DNA from: Dermacoccus abyssi | GTDB lineage: Bacteria > Actinomycetota > Actinomycetes > Actinomycetales > Dermatophilaceae | Reading direction: 5' to 3' | Length of the DNA stretch: 64,000 nt | Assembly (NCBI RefSeq): GCF_003515945.1 | Contig: NZ_QWLM01000013.1 | Span: forward strand, 30,140 to 94,139 | Shown here: in pieces, positions 8,018 to 17,686 of the stretch | Layout of the letters: the number at the start of each line of letters is the position of its first letter | How positions within the stretch are numbered: the first letter of the stretch is position 1 | Notes under the pieces: generated by a model | The model's database searches: none | Seen by the model: only the letters and a program-made list of their open reading frames with translations | What the model was told of the DNA's origin: nothing | Translations under genes and position numbers: made by a program

Positions 8018-9613
8018 TCAGCCCCGCTTGCCCTCGAACCACCGACGACGGCGGTCTTCACGCTCGGCGCTCACGGCACGGAACTCACGCGTGTTCGAGT
8101 GGTCGTAGCGAGCACGGTTGCTCTCGACCTCAGCCCACTTCTCCTCCAGCGGACGCTCCGCCTCCGCCTTCTTGGCCTCCTTGAGGCGCTCGGCCTCGAC
8201 CTTCTTCTGCTCGGCCTTGACCTTCGCCTCCTGCGCGGCGAGACGCTCCCGCACGGCGCGCTTGTGCTGGCCCTCGGCGAGCGCACGGCGACGGCGCTGC
8301 TCACGGTCGGCGGCCACCTCGGCACGTTCGTGCTCGGCCTGCGCCGCGGCGTCGCGGCTCGGCTTGGCGTCGGCTCGACGCTGAGCCTTGGTGACGGTGG
8401 CGTCGTCGCTGAGGTCCGGCGCCTCGTCCTTCGTCGCGGCAGCGATCTTGGGCGCGCCCTCGAGCGTGCGGGTCGACGGCGTGACCGGCTGCTTCTCCGG
8501 GGAGCTGTTCTGCGCAGCGGTGGTGCGCTCGTTCGAACGCTCTGCCGGCACGACCGGCATCATGTTCTCGACCGCTTCATCCGGGACGCCCGAGTCGACG
8601 CGCAGTTGGTGCGCCGCCTCCACGAGGTCGTCGTACTTCTCGGCCTTCTTGTCGATGCCACTCTCGTCGCGCACGGGCAGGAGGATGAGTTCCTCGGCCG
8701 GGTAGCCCGTCTTGAGCTGACGGGTACGCAACGTCTCGGCGTCGAACTCGGCGCCGAACAGCATCGCGAGGTTCGTGATCCAAAGCCACAGCAGCACCAT
8801 GATCGCCGTGGCGAGCTGGCCGTACTTGCCGTAGTTGCCCATGTTGGACACGTACCAGGCGAACGCCGCGGAGCCGATGACCCACACGAAGAACGCCAGC
8901 ACGGCGCCAGGGTTCAAGACGCCCTGCTTGAAGGGGCGTCGCACGTTCGGCGTGGCCCAGAACATGAGGCCGATGATGAACATCACGATGAGGACGACGA
9001 AGGGCCACTTCGCGATGTCCCAGACCATGACGGCGGTGTCGCCGAGTCCGATCAGCGACCCCACTTCCTTCGCCACCGGGCCGGTCATGACGAGCGCCAT
9101 CGCGGCGATGACGAGCAGGATGACCTGGATGATCGTCACGAGGTACAGCCACAGGCGCAGCTTGAAGACGGGACGGCCTTCCGCGACGTCGTAGATGCGG
9201 TTCTGCATGCGGGCGAAGGCCCCTACGTATCCGGAGGCCGACCAGAGCGAGAGCAGGATGCCGAAGAAGAACGCGAAGCCGGCGCCACCACTCGTCTGCA
9301 GGCCGTCGATGAAGTTGCGGATGCCGCCGAGTTCGCTCTCGTCCGTGCCGGCGATGGCGGCAATCGACGTGATGACGCTGTTCGTCGTCTTCTTGCCGTC
9401 GCCGAACAGCCCGAGCAGCGAGAGGCCGGCGATCATCGCGGGCACCATGGCCTGGATGGAGTAGTAGGTGAGCGCGGCGGCGAGGTCGGTGCACTGATCC
9501 TGCGAGAACTTCGCCAGGGTGCGCTTGAAGGCCACCTTGTAGTCGGGCTTGGCGTCGAGCACGGGCGGTTCGCCGTACGGACGCTCGACCCCGGTGTCAG
9601 GTAGGTCGGTCAT
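8018..9613 (-). CDS. YihY/BrkB-family inner-membrane protein with long charged tail
   Basis: 531 residues from ATG 9613, preceded by CGGAG at suitable spacing. Residues about 25-330 carry the six membrane segments of the YihY/virulence factor BrkB family, including the typical [20 protein letters not shown] start and the conserved WATPNVRRP and FGAEFDAE segments. The last 170 residues are hydrophilic and rich in Lys, Arg, Glu and Ala, with strong coiled-coil character, and predicted cytoplasmic. Biochemical function of this family is not settled; earlier RNase BN annotations are wrong. Nothing around it explains its role. It appears to be monocistronic, with the hairpin at 7960-8005 behind it. 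Confidence 0.85.
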   Translation of the reverse strand: MTDLPDTGVERPYGEPPVLDAKPDYKVAFKRTLAKFSQDQCTDLAAALTYYSIQAMVPAMIAGLSLLGLFGDGKKTTNSVITSIAAIAGTDESELGGIRNFIDGLQTSGGAGFAFFFGILLSLWSASGYVGAFARMQNRIYDVAEGRPVFKLRLWLYLVTIIQVILLVIAAMALVMTGPVAKEVGSLIGLGDTAVMVWDIAKWPFVVLIVMFIIGLMFWATPNVRRPFKQGVLNPGAVLAFFVWVIGSAAFAWYVSNMGNYGKYGQLATAIMVLLWLWITNLAMLFGAEFDAETLRTRQLKTGYPAEELILLPVRDESGIDKKAEKYDDLVEAAHQLRVDSGVPDEAVENMMPVVPAERSNERTTAAQNSSPEKQPVTPSTRTLEGAPKIAAATKDEAPDLSDDATVTKAQRRADAKPSRDAAAQAEHERAEVAADREQRRRRALAEGQHKRAVRERLAAQEAKVKAEQKKVEAERLKEAKKAEAERPLEEKWAEVESNRARYDHSNTREFRAVSAEREDRRRRWFEGKRG

Positions 9614-9782
9614 GTTGTTCGTCTCCGAGATCTCGATGATCGAAAAGGTTCTCGCCAGAATCTATCGTCTGACGCCACCTGTGCAGTGCGCCCGTAGAGG
9701 TGAAGACCCCCGATGACCCGCGGCGCCCACCCCTCGGGAGGTGGGGTCGAACCGGCCCACGCCCCCTCTGCGGAAACCGATT

Positions 9783-9810
9783 TGGCCACCAGACGGCCCT
9801 GAGGTAGGTT
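9783..9810 (+). promoter_or_regulatory. Probable promoter of tRNA-Lys
   Basis: TTGGCC (9783-9788) and TAGGTT (9805-9810) are spaced by 16 bases and lie 13 bases before the tRNA. The remainder of 9614-9782 shows no gene. Confidence 0.45.
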
Positions 9811-9823
9811 TTCTCCTTGTTGC

Positions 9824-9896
<73 letters not shown>

Positions 9897-9902
9897 CCGA
9901 AG

Positions 9903-9930
9903 AAAGGCCCACCGGCAACGGTGGGCCTTT
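9903..9930 (+). terminator. Terminator after tRNA-Lys
   Basis: AAAGGCCCACC (9903-9913) pairs with GGTGGGCCTTT (9920-9930), followed by CGCTTT, 7 bases after the tRNA. Confidence 0.8.
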
Positions 9931-9958
9931 CGCTTTGCCCTCAGGCGGCCCCTCAGCG

Positions 9959-10012
9959 CGCATGACGAAGGCCCGGTCTTCCCACGTGGGAAGACCGGGC
10001 CTTCGTCATGCG
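9959..10012 (-). terminator. 54-bp perfect palindrome, terminator of the DUF3618 gene
   Basis: Bases 9959-10012 form a perfect 27+27 palindrome with no loop bases, centred at 9985/9986 on CCCAC|GTGGG. It begins 8 bases after the DUF3618 stop codon. Position suggests a bidirectional terminator insulating that gene from tRNA-Lys. There is no T tract on either side, and the absence of a loop is unusual. Confidence 0.65.
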
Positions 10013-10019
10013 ATACGAA

Positions 10020-10280
10020 TCAGGAACGCAGACGCTTCGCGAGGCCGACGAGAAGCATGAACGCGCCGACGCCACCGAGACCCATCGCGACGCGGTCCTG
10101 ACGCAGGTCGCCGTCGGCGGTGCGCGTGGCGTCCGTCAGAGCGAGACGAGCGCTCTCCGTCTGACGCTTCGCGATCTCCTTGGGCTGGGCGCGGAAGGCC
10201 AGCTCGTCGATCGTGCCGGCGAGACGCGAACGCGACGCGGCCAGCTCGGCCTCGATCTGCTTGGCGGTCTTGGGTGCCAT
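10020..10280 (-). CDS. DUF3618 family small membrane-anchored protein
   Basis: 86 residues from ATG 10280, preceded by AAGGAG at ideal spacing. The N-terminal helix (KTAKQIEAELAASRSRLA) and the LAFRAQPKEIAKRQTES segment are typical of DUF3618, followed by one membrane segment (MGLGGVGAFMLLVGLAKRL). DUF3618 proteins are common and uncharacterised in actinobacteria, often near phage-shock-like or efflux genes; here it is divergent from bcp and stands alone. Confidence 0.8.
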   Translation of the reverse strand: MAPKTAKQIEAELAASRSRLAGTIDELAFRAQPKEIAKRQTESARLALTDATRTADGDLRQDRVAMGLGGVGAFMLLVGLAKRLRS

Positions 10281-10367
10281 GGTGTGGATCTCCTTGCCAC
10301 GTGAGGAAAACTAGGCTCTTGACCCACAGGTTAACGCACCGCGGCATCTTCACCGGAAGGACTTCCC

Positions 10368-10838
10368 ATGACCCGCCTCGAGACCGGCACCCCTGCACCG
10401 TCGTTCACGCTCACGAGTGACAAGGGTGAAACCGTCAGCCTCGGCGACTTCTCCGGTCGCAAGCTCATCATCTTCTTCTACCCGGCCGCCATGACGCCGG
10501 GGTGCACGAAGGAAGCCTGCGACTTCCGTGACTCTCTCGAGCCGCTGCGCGCTGCTGGCTACGACATCGTCGGGATCAGCCCCGACTCCCCCGCCAAGCT
10601 GGCCCAGTTCGTGACGAAGGAATCGCTCACGTACCCGCTGCTCTCCGACGAGTCGAAGGAGACACTCGAGGCGTACGGCGCCTACGGCGAGAAGAAGCTG
10701 TACGGCAAGACCGTCGTCGGCGTCATCCGCTCGACGTTCGTCATCGACGAGGAGGGCAAGATCGAGGTGGCTCGGTACAACGTCAAAGCAACGGGCCACG
10801 TCGCCTCGTTGAAGAAGGCTCTCGGCCTCTCCGAGTGA
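10368..10838 (+). CDS. bcp: Thiol peroxidase Bcp/PrxQ (thioredoxin-dependent)
   Basis: 156 residues from ATG 10368 with GGAAGGA in front. The motif AAMTPGCTKEACDFRD contains the peroxidatic Cys (residue 46) and, five residues on, the resolving Cys of the atypical 2-Cys PrxQ class. The AhpC/TSA fold covers the whole protein. It reduces hydroperoxides in the cytoplasm with electrons from thioredoxin or a similar thiol system. Divergent from the DUF3618 gene, with 87 bases between the starts. Length and motifs are normal. Confidence 0.93.
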   Translation: MTRLETGTPAPSFTLTSDKGETVSLGDFSGRKLIIFFYPAAMTPGCTKEACDFRDSLEPLRAAGYDIVGISPDSPAKLAQFVTKESLTYPLLSDESKETLEAYGAYGEKKLYGKTVVGVIRSTFVIDEEGKIEVARYNVKATGHVASLKKALGLSE

Positions 10839-10847
10839 GATGACCAA

Positions 10848-10885
10848 CGAGCGGTGGCGGCCCCGGCGACGGTCACCACCGCTCG
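10848..10885 (+). terminator. Stem-loop after bcp
   Basis: CGAGCGGTGG (10848-10857) pairs with CCACCGCTCG (10876-10885) across an 18-base loop, 9 bases after the bcp stop. No T run follows. The second arm abuts TACACT (10888-10893), a plausible -10 for tRNA-Leu. Confidence 0.5.
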
Positions 10886-10903
10886 CGTACACTCGTGCGC
10901 GCT

Positions 10904-10985
10904 GCGCCTGTGGCGGAATTGGCAGACGCGCCAGATTTAGGTTCTGGTGTCTTAGGACGTGGGAGTTCAAGTCTCCCCAGGCGCA
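10904..10985 (+). tRNA. tRNA-Leu (anticodon TAG)
   Basis: 82-nt class II tRNA: acceptor GCGCCTG/CAGGCGC, anticodon stem CCAGA/TCTGG with loop TTTAGGT and anticodon TAG, long variable arm, T arm GGGAG-TTCAAGT-CTCCC. Discriminator A; CCA not encoded. Confidence 0.95.
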
Positions 10986-11160
10986 CTCTCCCCAGCCCGT
11001 GCGAGGCAGCGTTGCCGCGCCCACACGTGGCTCGTCACAATCGAGATCGCACCGAGACCGAACATCCATGGAACCTTCGGGATGTCGGCCCTAAGGTGAG
11101 TCACCGGCCCGTGCTCGAGTCCGGCACGCGCGGGCGTCACCCGCAGTCGAGGGAGACGAC

Positions 11161-12102
11161 GTGCGCCGTTCGCTCACCGCCTTCGCCACCACGTTCGCCT
11201 GTGTGGGCCTCGTGACCGGGTGCTCGGACGCCCAGGTCTTCAGTGCCTCGTCGACGAGCCGCATGCTCAAGCCGACCGCTACCGAAGACGTCTCCGTCGA
11301 CGGCATGGATCCCACCGGCGAAGAGCCGAGTGTGGAGGACACCGACCACTCGATCGAGTGGACCGACATCCCTGGCGAAATCTGGGTGCGCGAGGCCGAC
11401 TACTCCGGAGGGCAGTATTCCTTGACCGTCCTGTCGATGCCGGGCACTGAATTCGCCATCGCCGGCACCTGGTCCGACGACGGCAACACCCTGGTGATCT
11501 ATCCGTGCGCGGTGCAACGTCGAGTTCGCCTCTCGGCGAAGGTGCCCGGTGCAATTGCAGGGGTGAACACCCGATACAGCGTCACCTGTCAGACCGACGC
11601 CGCACTTCGAGCCCCCTCCCTCGCAGGGTCGTGGACGCGGAGCGAAACGTCGGGCGGCGGCAGCGAAGCCGTGTTCGCTCTGGGTGGCCCCTCCGCGCAA
11701 GGGCGACCCCCGACCACGGAAACCGCACAAACCATCACCGACGTGACGATGCCGCCCACCGTCGTCTCCACCTCGCGGACCGCGAAGACACTCGTCGTTC
11801 GTGCCTGGGCTCCTGCCGGTGCAACCCTGAGCGTCGACCCGGCGCAGCCCGAGGCGAGCGCGCCTCAGGAGGGAACCTGCACGTCGAAACGCCTCGGACC
11901 TTCCCGAAAGCGCGCCGGGGCTCAGGAGAACCTCTACGAGATCGAGTGCTCCGCCGGGTACACACGCCTCGACCTCACCCTGGCGGCGATGAGAACCAGG
12001 GCCAAGGTCGGGGAGCCTCCGAGCTACGAAGCCGCCCAGGTATCGCTGCCACCCGCCAAGGAAGGGAAGTCGACCGCTTCCTCGACGGCGTCGACGCGAT
12101 AG
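11161..12102 (+). CDS. Putative secreted lipoprotein of unknown function (paralogue 1)
   Basis: 313 residues from GTG 11161, with GAGGGAGA as ribosome site. The N-terminus is a short positive region, a hydrophobic core and lipobox LVTGC (Cys21). The mature part is rich in Ser, Thr, Ala and Pro and has two pairs of cysteines in beta-rich segments (YPC...VTC and GTC...IEC). No known domain was recognised. The next gene downstream shares its layout (lipobox, RMLKP/RMVVP motif, E(I/L)WVR segment, IGGPxAQGxP-like segment and C-terminal Cys pair), so the two are paralogues. Function cannot be stated. Confidence 0.7.
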   Translation: MRRSLTAFATTFACVGLVTGCSDAQVFSASSTSRMLKPTATEDVSVDGMDPTGEEPSVEDTDHSIEWTDIPGEIWVREADYSGGQYSLTVLSMPGTEFAIAGTWSDDGNTLVIYPCAVQRRVRLSAKVPGAIAGVNTRYSVTCQTDAALRAPSLAGSWTRSETSGGGSEAVFALGGPSAQGRPPTTETAQTITDVTMPPTVVSTSRTAKTLVVRAWAPAGATLSVDPAQPEASAPQEGTCTSKRLGPSRKRAGAQENLYEIECSAGYTRLDLTLAAMRTRAKVGEPPSYEAAQVSLPPAKEGKSTASSTASTR

Positions 12103-12236
12103 GCCGGTCGTCGCGGGTGGACGGGCGCCGTCGCTGACAGGACCTTCCGAACGTGCCTACGCTGAGCGCATCGAGGCACCACGGTCACGCTCGAACCGTC
12201 GGCCCCTCGGGTGACACTTCGGCAGACGGGGCGCGT

Positions 12237-13117
12237 ATGACGTGGTCAGGGCACACGAAGCGCACGTTCCCGCGCACGGGAGTCTTCCTCGCCGCACTTG
12301 TCGGGCTCGTCGGCCTCGTGCCCCTTGTGGGCTGCACCTCTGCACCGAGCTTCCCCCGTTCGTCATCCAGCACCACTCGCATGGTCGTCCCGAGCGAGGT
12401 ACCGCGGTTGGACGAGGGCTTCCTCGAGCGCCCCGTCGCCGAACCGCGGACTCGCGCCGATCGTCGCACCGAATTGTGGGTGCGGAGCGTGCACCTCACA
12501 TCACGCGGCCGCGCCCACACGGTCACCGTCGCATCCGCTGCGAACGGATCGTTCTCCCTCACGGACGGGCGGCCGACGACAGCGACCACTCCCTTCGACC
12601 CGCCGGGCGACCATCCTGCCGGATCATGAGCGAACGTCCTCTCGCGGCTCCTGTCCGGGGTGCCGCCTCGACGACCGACACCCTCTACGTCCTGCACTGT
12701 GCCGGTGGCGCGATGAACCTGCCCATCCTCACCGGAACGTGGACTCAGGCGGTCGTCGGAATCGGTGGCCCTGAGGCACAGGGACAGCCCACGCCCGCAG
12801 CAGGACCCGATTCGACCACCCGTCCGACGATCGAAGTTGTCACGGCCACGCACCAAGGCAACCGCGCCACACTCGTCGTGCGAGCCACGGAGGGATCGGT
12901 GCTCACACTCTCGAGCTACGCGACGCGCTGCACGACGCGCCTTTCTGGCCCGGCTCAGAAGGCTCCGGGGTCCGACATCCGCACCCTGCAGTACCGAATG
13001 GACTGCATGAAGGTCACCGGACTGGCCAACGCCCAGGTGATGGCCACACGGACCACCGGCGTACCCGGCGCCGAGCCCCGTGTCGACGCCGCCTTCGCGC
13101 CCGTTCCGAACCGGTGA
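12237..13117 (+). pseudogene. Lipoprotein paralogue 2, frameshifted
   Basis: The reading frame from ATG 12237 encodes a lipoprotein signal (lipobox LVGC, Cys33) and the RMVVPSEVP and LWVRSVHL segments shared with paralogue 1, but stops at 12629 after 130 codons. Homology to the C-terminal half of paralogue 1 continues in another frame up to 13117 (GGPEAQGQP, TLVVRATEGSVLTL, and the Cys pair ending in YRMDC). At least one frameshift therefore lies between about 12590 and 12660. It could be real decay or a sequencing error; the intact gene would encode about 293 residues. Function unknown. Confidence 0.6.
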
Positions 13118-13123
13118 CGGCCG

Positions 13124-13732
13124 TCAGCCCAGCGCTGCCACTGCCGGAAGGATGGAACGGAACGCCACGCCGCGGTGACTGATGGCCGCCTTCTCCTCGG
13201 GGCTGTGCTCGGCCATGGTCCGCCCGCTGGGCAACTCGAAGATCGGGTCGTACCCGAAACCGCCCTCACCGCGACGATCACGCGTGAGGCGTCCCTCGAC
13301 GGCGCCGTCGGCCACCTGCGTCGCCTGACCGGGCACAGCGAGCGCAACGACGCAGTGGAAGCGCGCGGTCAGCCTCTCGAGGGGCACGTCGCCGGTCTGT
13401 GCGAGCAGGAGCTCCAGGTTCGCTTCGTCGTCGCCGTGGCGTCCGGCCCAGCGCGCCGAGAACACCCCGGGTGAGCCGCCGAGCACATCGACGGAGAGCC
13501 CGGAGTCATCGGCGAGCGCCGGCAGCCCCGTGGCTCGACTGACGTCGTCGGCCTTGAGACGAGCGTTCTCCTCGAAGGTGACGCCGCTCTCCACGGTGTC
13601 CACGAGATCCGGAAACTCACTCACGCCGACGACGTCGATGGCCAGGCGGGCGTCGTCGAGCAGGTGCTGGAACTCGGCGATCTTGCCGACGTTGCGCGTC
13701 GCGAGAACGATGCGCGTGCGCTCCCCCGTCAC
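13124..13732 (-). CDS. rdgB: RdgB/HAM1 dITP/XTP pyrophosphatase
   Basis: 202 residues. The family motifs are all present: [13 protein letters not shown] at the N-terminus, [26 protein letters not shown], and [10 protein letters not shown]. The enzyme hydrolyses non-canonical purine triphosphates (dITP, XTP) to monophosphates, cleaning the nucleotide pool. The GTG start at 13732 overlaps the rph stop (GTGA), so the two are co-translated, a widespread gene pair. It ends 6 bases from the convergent lipoprotein paralogue. Confidence 0.96.
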   Translation of the reverse strand: MTGERTRIVLATRNVGKIAEFQHLLDDARLAIDVVGVSEFPDLVDTVESGVTFEENARLKADDVSRATGLPALADDSGLSVDVLGGSPGVFSARWAGRHGDDEANLELLLAQTGDVPLERLTARFHCVVALAVPGQATQVADGAVEGRLTRDRRGEGGFGYDPIFELPSGRTMAEHSPEEKAAISHRGVAFRSILPAVAALG

Positions 13733-14490
13733 TGGATGCGCTCCCGCGCGTCGGCCTCGAGGGCTTCGCTCTGCTTCTGTGTGAGCGTCGTGATGCCACC
13801 CGCCGCGAGGTCGAGGAGCGCGTTCAGCTCGTCACGGCTGAACGGTGCGCCCTCGGCAGTTCCCTGCACCTCGACGATGCCGCCCGAACCCGTCATGACG
13901 ACGTTCATGTCCGTCTCGGCCGTCGAGTCCTCTGGGTAGTCGAGGTCGAGGACGGGGCGCCCTTCGACGATGCCGACGCTGATGGCCGCGACCGAGTCGG
14001 TGAGCGGCTTCGCGGAGCTCTTGATGAGACCGCGCTCCTGCGCGTCGCGAATGGCGTCCGCGAGCGCCACGTAAGCACCCGTGATCGACGCGGTACGGGT
14101 ACCGCCGTCCGCCTGGAGCACGTCGCAGTCGATGACGATGGTGTTCTCGCCCAGGGCCTTCGTGTCGATGACGGCGCGCAGGCTTCTGCCGATGAGGCGC
14201 GAGATCTCGTGCGTGCGCCCGCCGACCTTGCCCTTGCGGGCCTCACGGTCGCTGCGCGTGTTCGTCGAGCGCGGCAGCATCTCGTACTCACTCGTCACCC
14301 AGCCGGTGCCCTGGCCCTTGAGCCAGCGCGGCACGCCCTCGGTGAACGAGGCGGCGCACAGCACGCGCGTGCGACCGAAATCGACGAGGCAGCTGCCTTC
14401 GGCGTGGTCGAGCCAGTTGCGGGTGATGCGCACCTCGCGCAGCTGGTCGGGGGTACGTCCGTCGTGGCGGGGTGAGCTGGCGTCAGTCAT
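13729..14490 (-). CDS. rph: Ribonuclease PH
   Basis: 253 residues from ATG 14490; a GTG three codons upstream is in frame. Motifs typical of the phosphorolytic RNase PH fold: [57 protein letters not shown] (split here only for description) and LDLDYPEDS. The enzyme trims tRNA 3' ends using phosphate, relevant because the local tRNAs lack encoded CCA. It is the first gene of rph-rdgB. Confidence 0.96.
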   Translation of the reverse strand: MTDASSPRHDGRTPDQLREVRITRNWLDHAEGSCLVDFGRTRVLCAASFTEGVPRWLKGQGTGWVTSEYEMLPRSTNTRSDREARKGKVGGRTHEISRLIGRSLRAVIDTKALGENTIVIDCDVLQADGGTRTASITGAYVALADAIRDAQERGLIKSSAKPLTDSVAAISVGIVEGRPVLDLDYPEDSTAETDMNVVMTGSGGIVEVQGTAEGAPFSRDELNALLDLAAGGITTLTQKQSEALEADARERIQ

Positions 14491-14548
14491 GGGCACCACC
14501 CTATCGAGAGGACGCGAAGCTGCCGACGCCCTCGACGGGCGGACGGGG

Positions 14549-15580
14549 TCAGACGAAGCTCTGCCGGATCTCGTGACGCGGGCCGTCCATCGTCACGCGG
14601 GCGAGTGCTCCGTTGACGAGGACGTTCCCGGGCGGCACGTGGCCGAAGTCGACGTCACGCACGACGGGAACGTCCAGCTGTCCCAGGGCGTCCTCCACGG
14701 CGTCGTCCTGAGTGAAGTCGCCACTCGTCTTCGCTCCCGTTCGGCCGAGCAGCACGGCACGAGCGCCGTCGAACCAGCCCGCCAGCCGCAGGCCGTGCAG
14801 CATGCGTGCCGCGTCGAGAGCGGGGGCCTCGCAGTTCTCGAGGTAGACGATCGTGCCTTCCGGGCACCGCTCGGCGAACCGTGGCACGTCGCCGAACGGC
14901 GAGCCGGCCAGGTGACACACGACGTCGAGGCACCCGCCGATGAGCCTTCCCGTGACGTCGAGGCTTCCGCCGTCATAGCGCCAGCTCGCGGGTTCGCTCA
15001 GGTCGACGCGGGTGACGGCGGGCAGCCTCGACCAGTCGTCCCAACCACCGCGACGGCGCACACCCGGGTCCTGCTGCACGAACTCCTCGCCGCGCTCGCG
15101 TGCGACGACATCGAGCCAGTGCGCCGTTCCGCGCGGCAGGTCGTAGGGCGTGTCCATGAGGTTCTGGCCGTGGAGGGTCGCCACGCCCGAACGGAGCGTC
15201 AGCGGCAGGAGAAGCGTCGAGATGTCGCTCCACCCGACCACCCAGGTGGGGTCGGCTGCGAGCGCGTCGGCGTCGAGCAGATCGACGATGTCGATGGCTG
15301 TCTCCCCACCCCACGGTGGCACGACGGCGCGCACCGACGGATCGCGCACGAAGGCGTTGAACTCGTCCGCGCGATCCTGCGCGGACGCACTCACGACGCC
15401 CTCGCCGCGCAGACAGTCCCCTTCGACGACACGGTAGCCACGGTCACGAAGCCACCCGATGACGAAGTCGAGGCGCCCCTCGTGTTCGGGGCGCACGGGC
15501 GCGGACGATGCCGTCACCGCGATGGTGTCGCCGGGACGCAGGGGCCGCGGATAGGTGATGCCGGAAGGGGAACCGTTCAT
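14549..15580 (-). CDS. LD-carboxypeptidase / MccF-like serine peptidase (family S66)
   Basis: 343 residues from ATG 15580. The S66 layout is clear: [14 protein letters not shown] at the start, the PPWGGE loop, the nucleophile elbow GWSDIST with its serine, the catalytic Glu in YLENCEAP and the His in [10 protein letters not shown]. Members either cut the L,D bond in muropeptide tetrapeptides (LdcA) or detoxify microcin C-like aminoacyl nucleotides (MccF). The sequence alone does not separate these. It stands between rph-rdgB and the broken cyclotransferase gene, all on the minus strand. Confidence 0.88.
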   Translation of the reverse strand: MNGSPSGITYPRPLRPGDTIAVTASSAPVRPEHEGRLDFVIGWLRDRGYRVVEGDCLRGEGVVSASAQDRADEFNAFVRDPSVRAVVPPWGGETAIDIVDLLDADALAADPTWVVGWSDISTLLLPLTLRSGVATLHGQNLMDTPYDLPRGTAHWLDVVARERGEEFVQQDPGVRRRGGWDDWSRLPAVTRVDLSEPASWRYDGGSLDVTGRLIGGCLDVVCHLAGSPFGDVPRFAERCPEGTIVYLENCEAPALDAARMLHGLRLAGWFDGARAVLLGRTGAKTSGDFTQDDAVEDALGQLDVPVVRDVDFGHVPPGNVLVNGALARVTMDGPRHEIRQSFV

Positions 15581-15632
15581 GCTTTCACCCTGTCAGAGGG
15601 GGCGGGCGCGGTCACCCGACTTTCCGGTCGGC

Positions 15633-15995
15633 TCAGAGGCCGGACAACTCGTAGACGTACGCCTCGACAACGCGCCCCTCGGCGCGTACCTCGACGACGA
15701 CGCGGCGATACCGCGGCCCCTCGAAGTGATCGAGGCGCGGCCAGTGGCGCGGCAGCTCGGCCGACTCGAACAGGACACAGTTGACGTCGTCGGCGTCGTC
15801 GAGCGTCAGCCCCGGGTATCCGAACGCTGCGCCCCGGCCTCAGTCGACGCGCGTGCCGCGAACAACGGCGGGCGTCCATCTGCCGGGGATATCCGCCATG
15901 ACGTGCTCGTTCGGCTCACCGGGCGCGAGCGTCCCGTAGACGACGAGGCGGTGTTCGACGTCGAGTTCCTCTGGCGTCGCGGACGAACTCGTCAT
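15633..15995 (-). pseudogene. Gamma-glutamylcyclotransferase-like gene with internal TGA
   Basis: From ATG 15995, which overlaps the MBL gene stop (ATGA), the frame reads LVVYGTLAPGEPN, the nucleotide-like YGTL loop of the GGCT/AIG2 fold, then meets TGA at 15840-15842 (codon 52). The same frame continues without further stop through AAFGYPGLTL, FEGPRYRR and AYVYEL to TGA at 15633-15635, keeping family similarity. In relatives a Trp often occupies this place before a Gly, so TGG to TGA is the likely change. The intact protein would be 120 residues. Either a nonsense mutation or a base error. Confidence 0.65.
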
Positions 15996-16765
15996 GCACG
16001 CAGCTCGTAGCGCTGGCCCGCGCGAGCAACCTCGACCTCGCCCGCCCAGACGGTCTTGGCGTCGCGCACACAGTCCTCCACGGGCGTCCAGGCCGGAATG
16101 TGCGTGAGCACGAGTCGCTTCGCTCCGGCGTCCTGGGCGGCCTTCGCAGCGCGTGACCCGGTGAGGTGGACGTCCTTGAGGTCGTCGTCGCGTCCGTCGA
16201 CGAAGGCGGAGTCCGTGAGCACGAGGTCGGCGTCGCGCTCGAGGTCGACGAGGGCGTCACACGCGTCGGTGTCGCCGGTGTAGGCGAGCACGGCTCCGTC
16301 GGCTTCGACGCGCAGGCCGTAGGCCTCGACGGGGTGGTTGACGAGGAACGGGGTGATGTTCAGCGGTCCGACCGAGAACGTGGCGCGGTCGGCGAGATCG
16401 ACGAACTCGTACGCGCCCGAGAGGTCCTCGTACTTGTCCACCATGTAGGCGCGCGTGATGCGCTCCTCGGCGCCGGGCGGTGCGAACACGGGCAGACGCG
16501 AGCCGAAGCGGCCGTGCGGGTCGTAGTTGCGCACGACGAAGTAACTACACAGGTCGAGGCAGTGATCGGGGTGCAGATGGGAGATGACGACGGCATCGAT
16601 GTCATCGACCTCGCGGTAGTTCTGCAAGGCGCCGAGCGAACCGTTGCCGAAGTCGAGCAACACCGACCAGGTACGGCCCTCGCTCTCGGCCTCGACGAGG
16701 TAGCAGGACGCGGGGGAATCGGGGCCCGGGAACGAACCCGAGCAGCCGACGACGGTCAGCTTCAC
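15992..16765 (-). CDS. MBL-fold hydrolase (RNase Z-like / cyclic phosphodiesterase-like)
   Basis: 257 residues from GTG 16765 ([18 protein letters not shown]), overlapping the murI stop by GTGA. The metallo-beta-lactamase motif [12 protein letters not shown] provides the HxHxDH zinc site, with later ligands in [15 protein letters not shown] and LTHIPAW. Such proteins follow murI in many actinobacteria and are annotated as RNase Z-like or cyclic-nucleotide-degrading enzymes; the substrate is not established. The cyclotransferase-like pseudogene follows, coupled by ATGA. Confidence 0.88.
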   Translation of the reverse strand: MKLTVVGCSGSFPGPDSPASCYLVEAESEGRTWSVLLDFGNGSLGALQNYREVDDIDAVVISHLHPDHCLDLCSYFVVRNYDPHGRFGSRLPVFAPPGAEERITRAYMVDKYEDLSGAYEFVDLADRATFSVGPLNITPFLVNHPVEAYGLRVEADGAVLAYTGDTDACDALVDLERDADLVLTDSAFVDGRDDDLKDVHLTGSRAAKAAQDAGAKRLVLTHIPAWTPVEDCVRDAKTVWAGEVEVARAGQRYELRA

Positions 16766-17559
16766 AGCACCGCCCCGTGCGTCACGGCGCTCACCTCGGG
16801 GCCGAGGAAGCGTCGGGCGAGATTTTCGAAGACCTGCGGATCGCCCGTCGTCGTCCACTGGTGCTGCGGCGGAGTGTCGTCCTCACGCAACTGACCGATG
16901 TCGGCCAGCACGCGGTAGACGTCCTTCGCCGTCTCCTCGGCGGAGGAGACGAGCGTGACCGTCGAGCCCATGACGTAGCTGATGACACCGGTGAGCAGCG
17001 GGTAGTGGGTGCAACCGAGGATGAGGGTGTCGACGCCCTGGTCGACGAGACCGTCGAGGTACTTGTGCGCCACGGTGAGGAGTTCGGGCCCGGACGTCGT
17101 GCCGGCCTCGACGAACTCGACGAAGCGCGGGCAGGGAACGCTGGCAACGTTCACCTGCGGTGCCGCGGCGAAACTGTCGACGTAGGCCGCGCTCTGGTGA
17201 GTGGCCTGTGTCGAGATGACGCCGACGCGGTTGTTGCGCGTCGCAGCGGCGGCGCGGCGGGTGGCGGGGCGGATCACCTCGACCACGGGAACGTCGTAGC
17301 GTTCGCGGGCGTCGTGCAGGACGGCGGCGCTCGCCGAATTACACGCGATGACGAGGGCCTTGACGCCCTGCTCGACGAGCGAGTCGAGGCACTCGAGCGC
17401 GTACTGGCGAACCTCGGCGATGGGACGCGGACCGTAGGGCGCCCGGGCGGTGTCACCCAGGTAGATGATCTTCTCGTGCGGCAGCTGGTCGAGCACCGCG
17501 CGGGCCACCGTGAGGCCGCCGTAGCCGGAGTCGAAGATGCCGATCGGTGCGTCATTCAC
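16762..17559 (-). CDS. murI: Glutamate racemase
   Basis: 265 residues from GTG 17559 ([18 protein letters not shown]), a normal length; ATG 17607 would add 16 residues with no ribosome site. The two catalytic cysteines are in VIACNSASA and [10 protein letters not shown], and the GDTARAPYG and [11 protein letters not shown] segments are typical. It makes D-glutamate for peptidoglycan in the cytoplasm. Overlaps the MBL-fold gene (GTGA). Confidence 0.96.
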   Translation of the reverse strand: MNDAPIGIFDSGYGGLTVARAVLDQLPHEKIIYLGDTARAPYGPRPIAEVRQYALECLDSLVEQGVKALVIACNSASAAVLHDARERYDVPVVEVIRPATRRAAAATRNNRVGVISTQATHQSAAYVDSFAAAPQVNVASVPCPRFVEFVEAGTTSGPELLTVAHKYLDGLVDQGVDTLILGCTHYPLLTGVISYVMGSTVTLVSSAEETAKDVYRVLADIGQLREDDTPPQHQWTTTGDPQVFENLARRFLGPEVSAVTHGAVL

Positions 17560-17686
17560 GTCTTTCAGCGTAAGTCCAGAACGAGCGCCCAGCGAAAACC
17601 CAGGCATGTGACAACACTCATGTTCGCCGCCATAGCGCCGGACTTTCCTCCGTCACAGGCGGATTCGCGCCCGGCCAGCGGTTTCG

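Noticed and set aside
7637..9604. 655-codon plus-strand frame opposite the BrkB-family gene
   Set aside because: Mirror of the charged tail and membrane segments; not a real protein.
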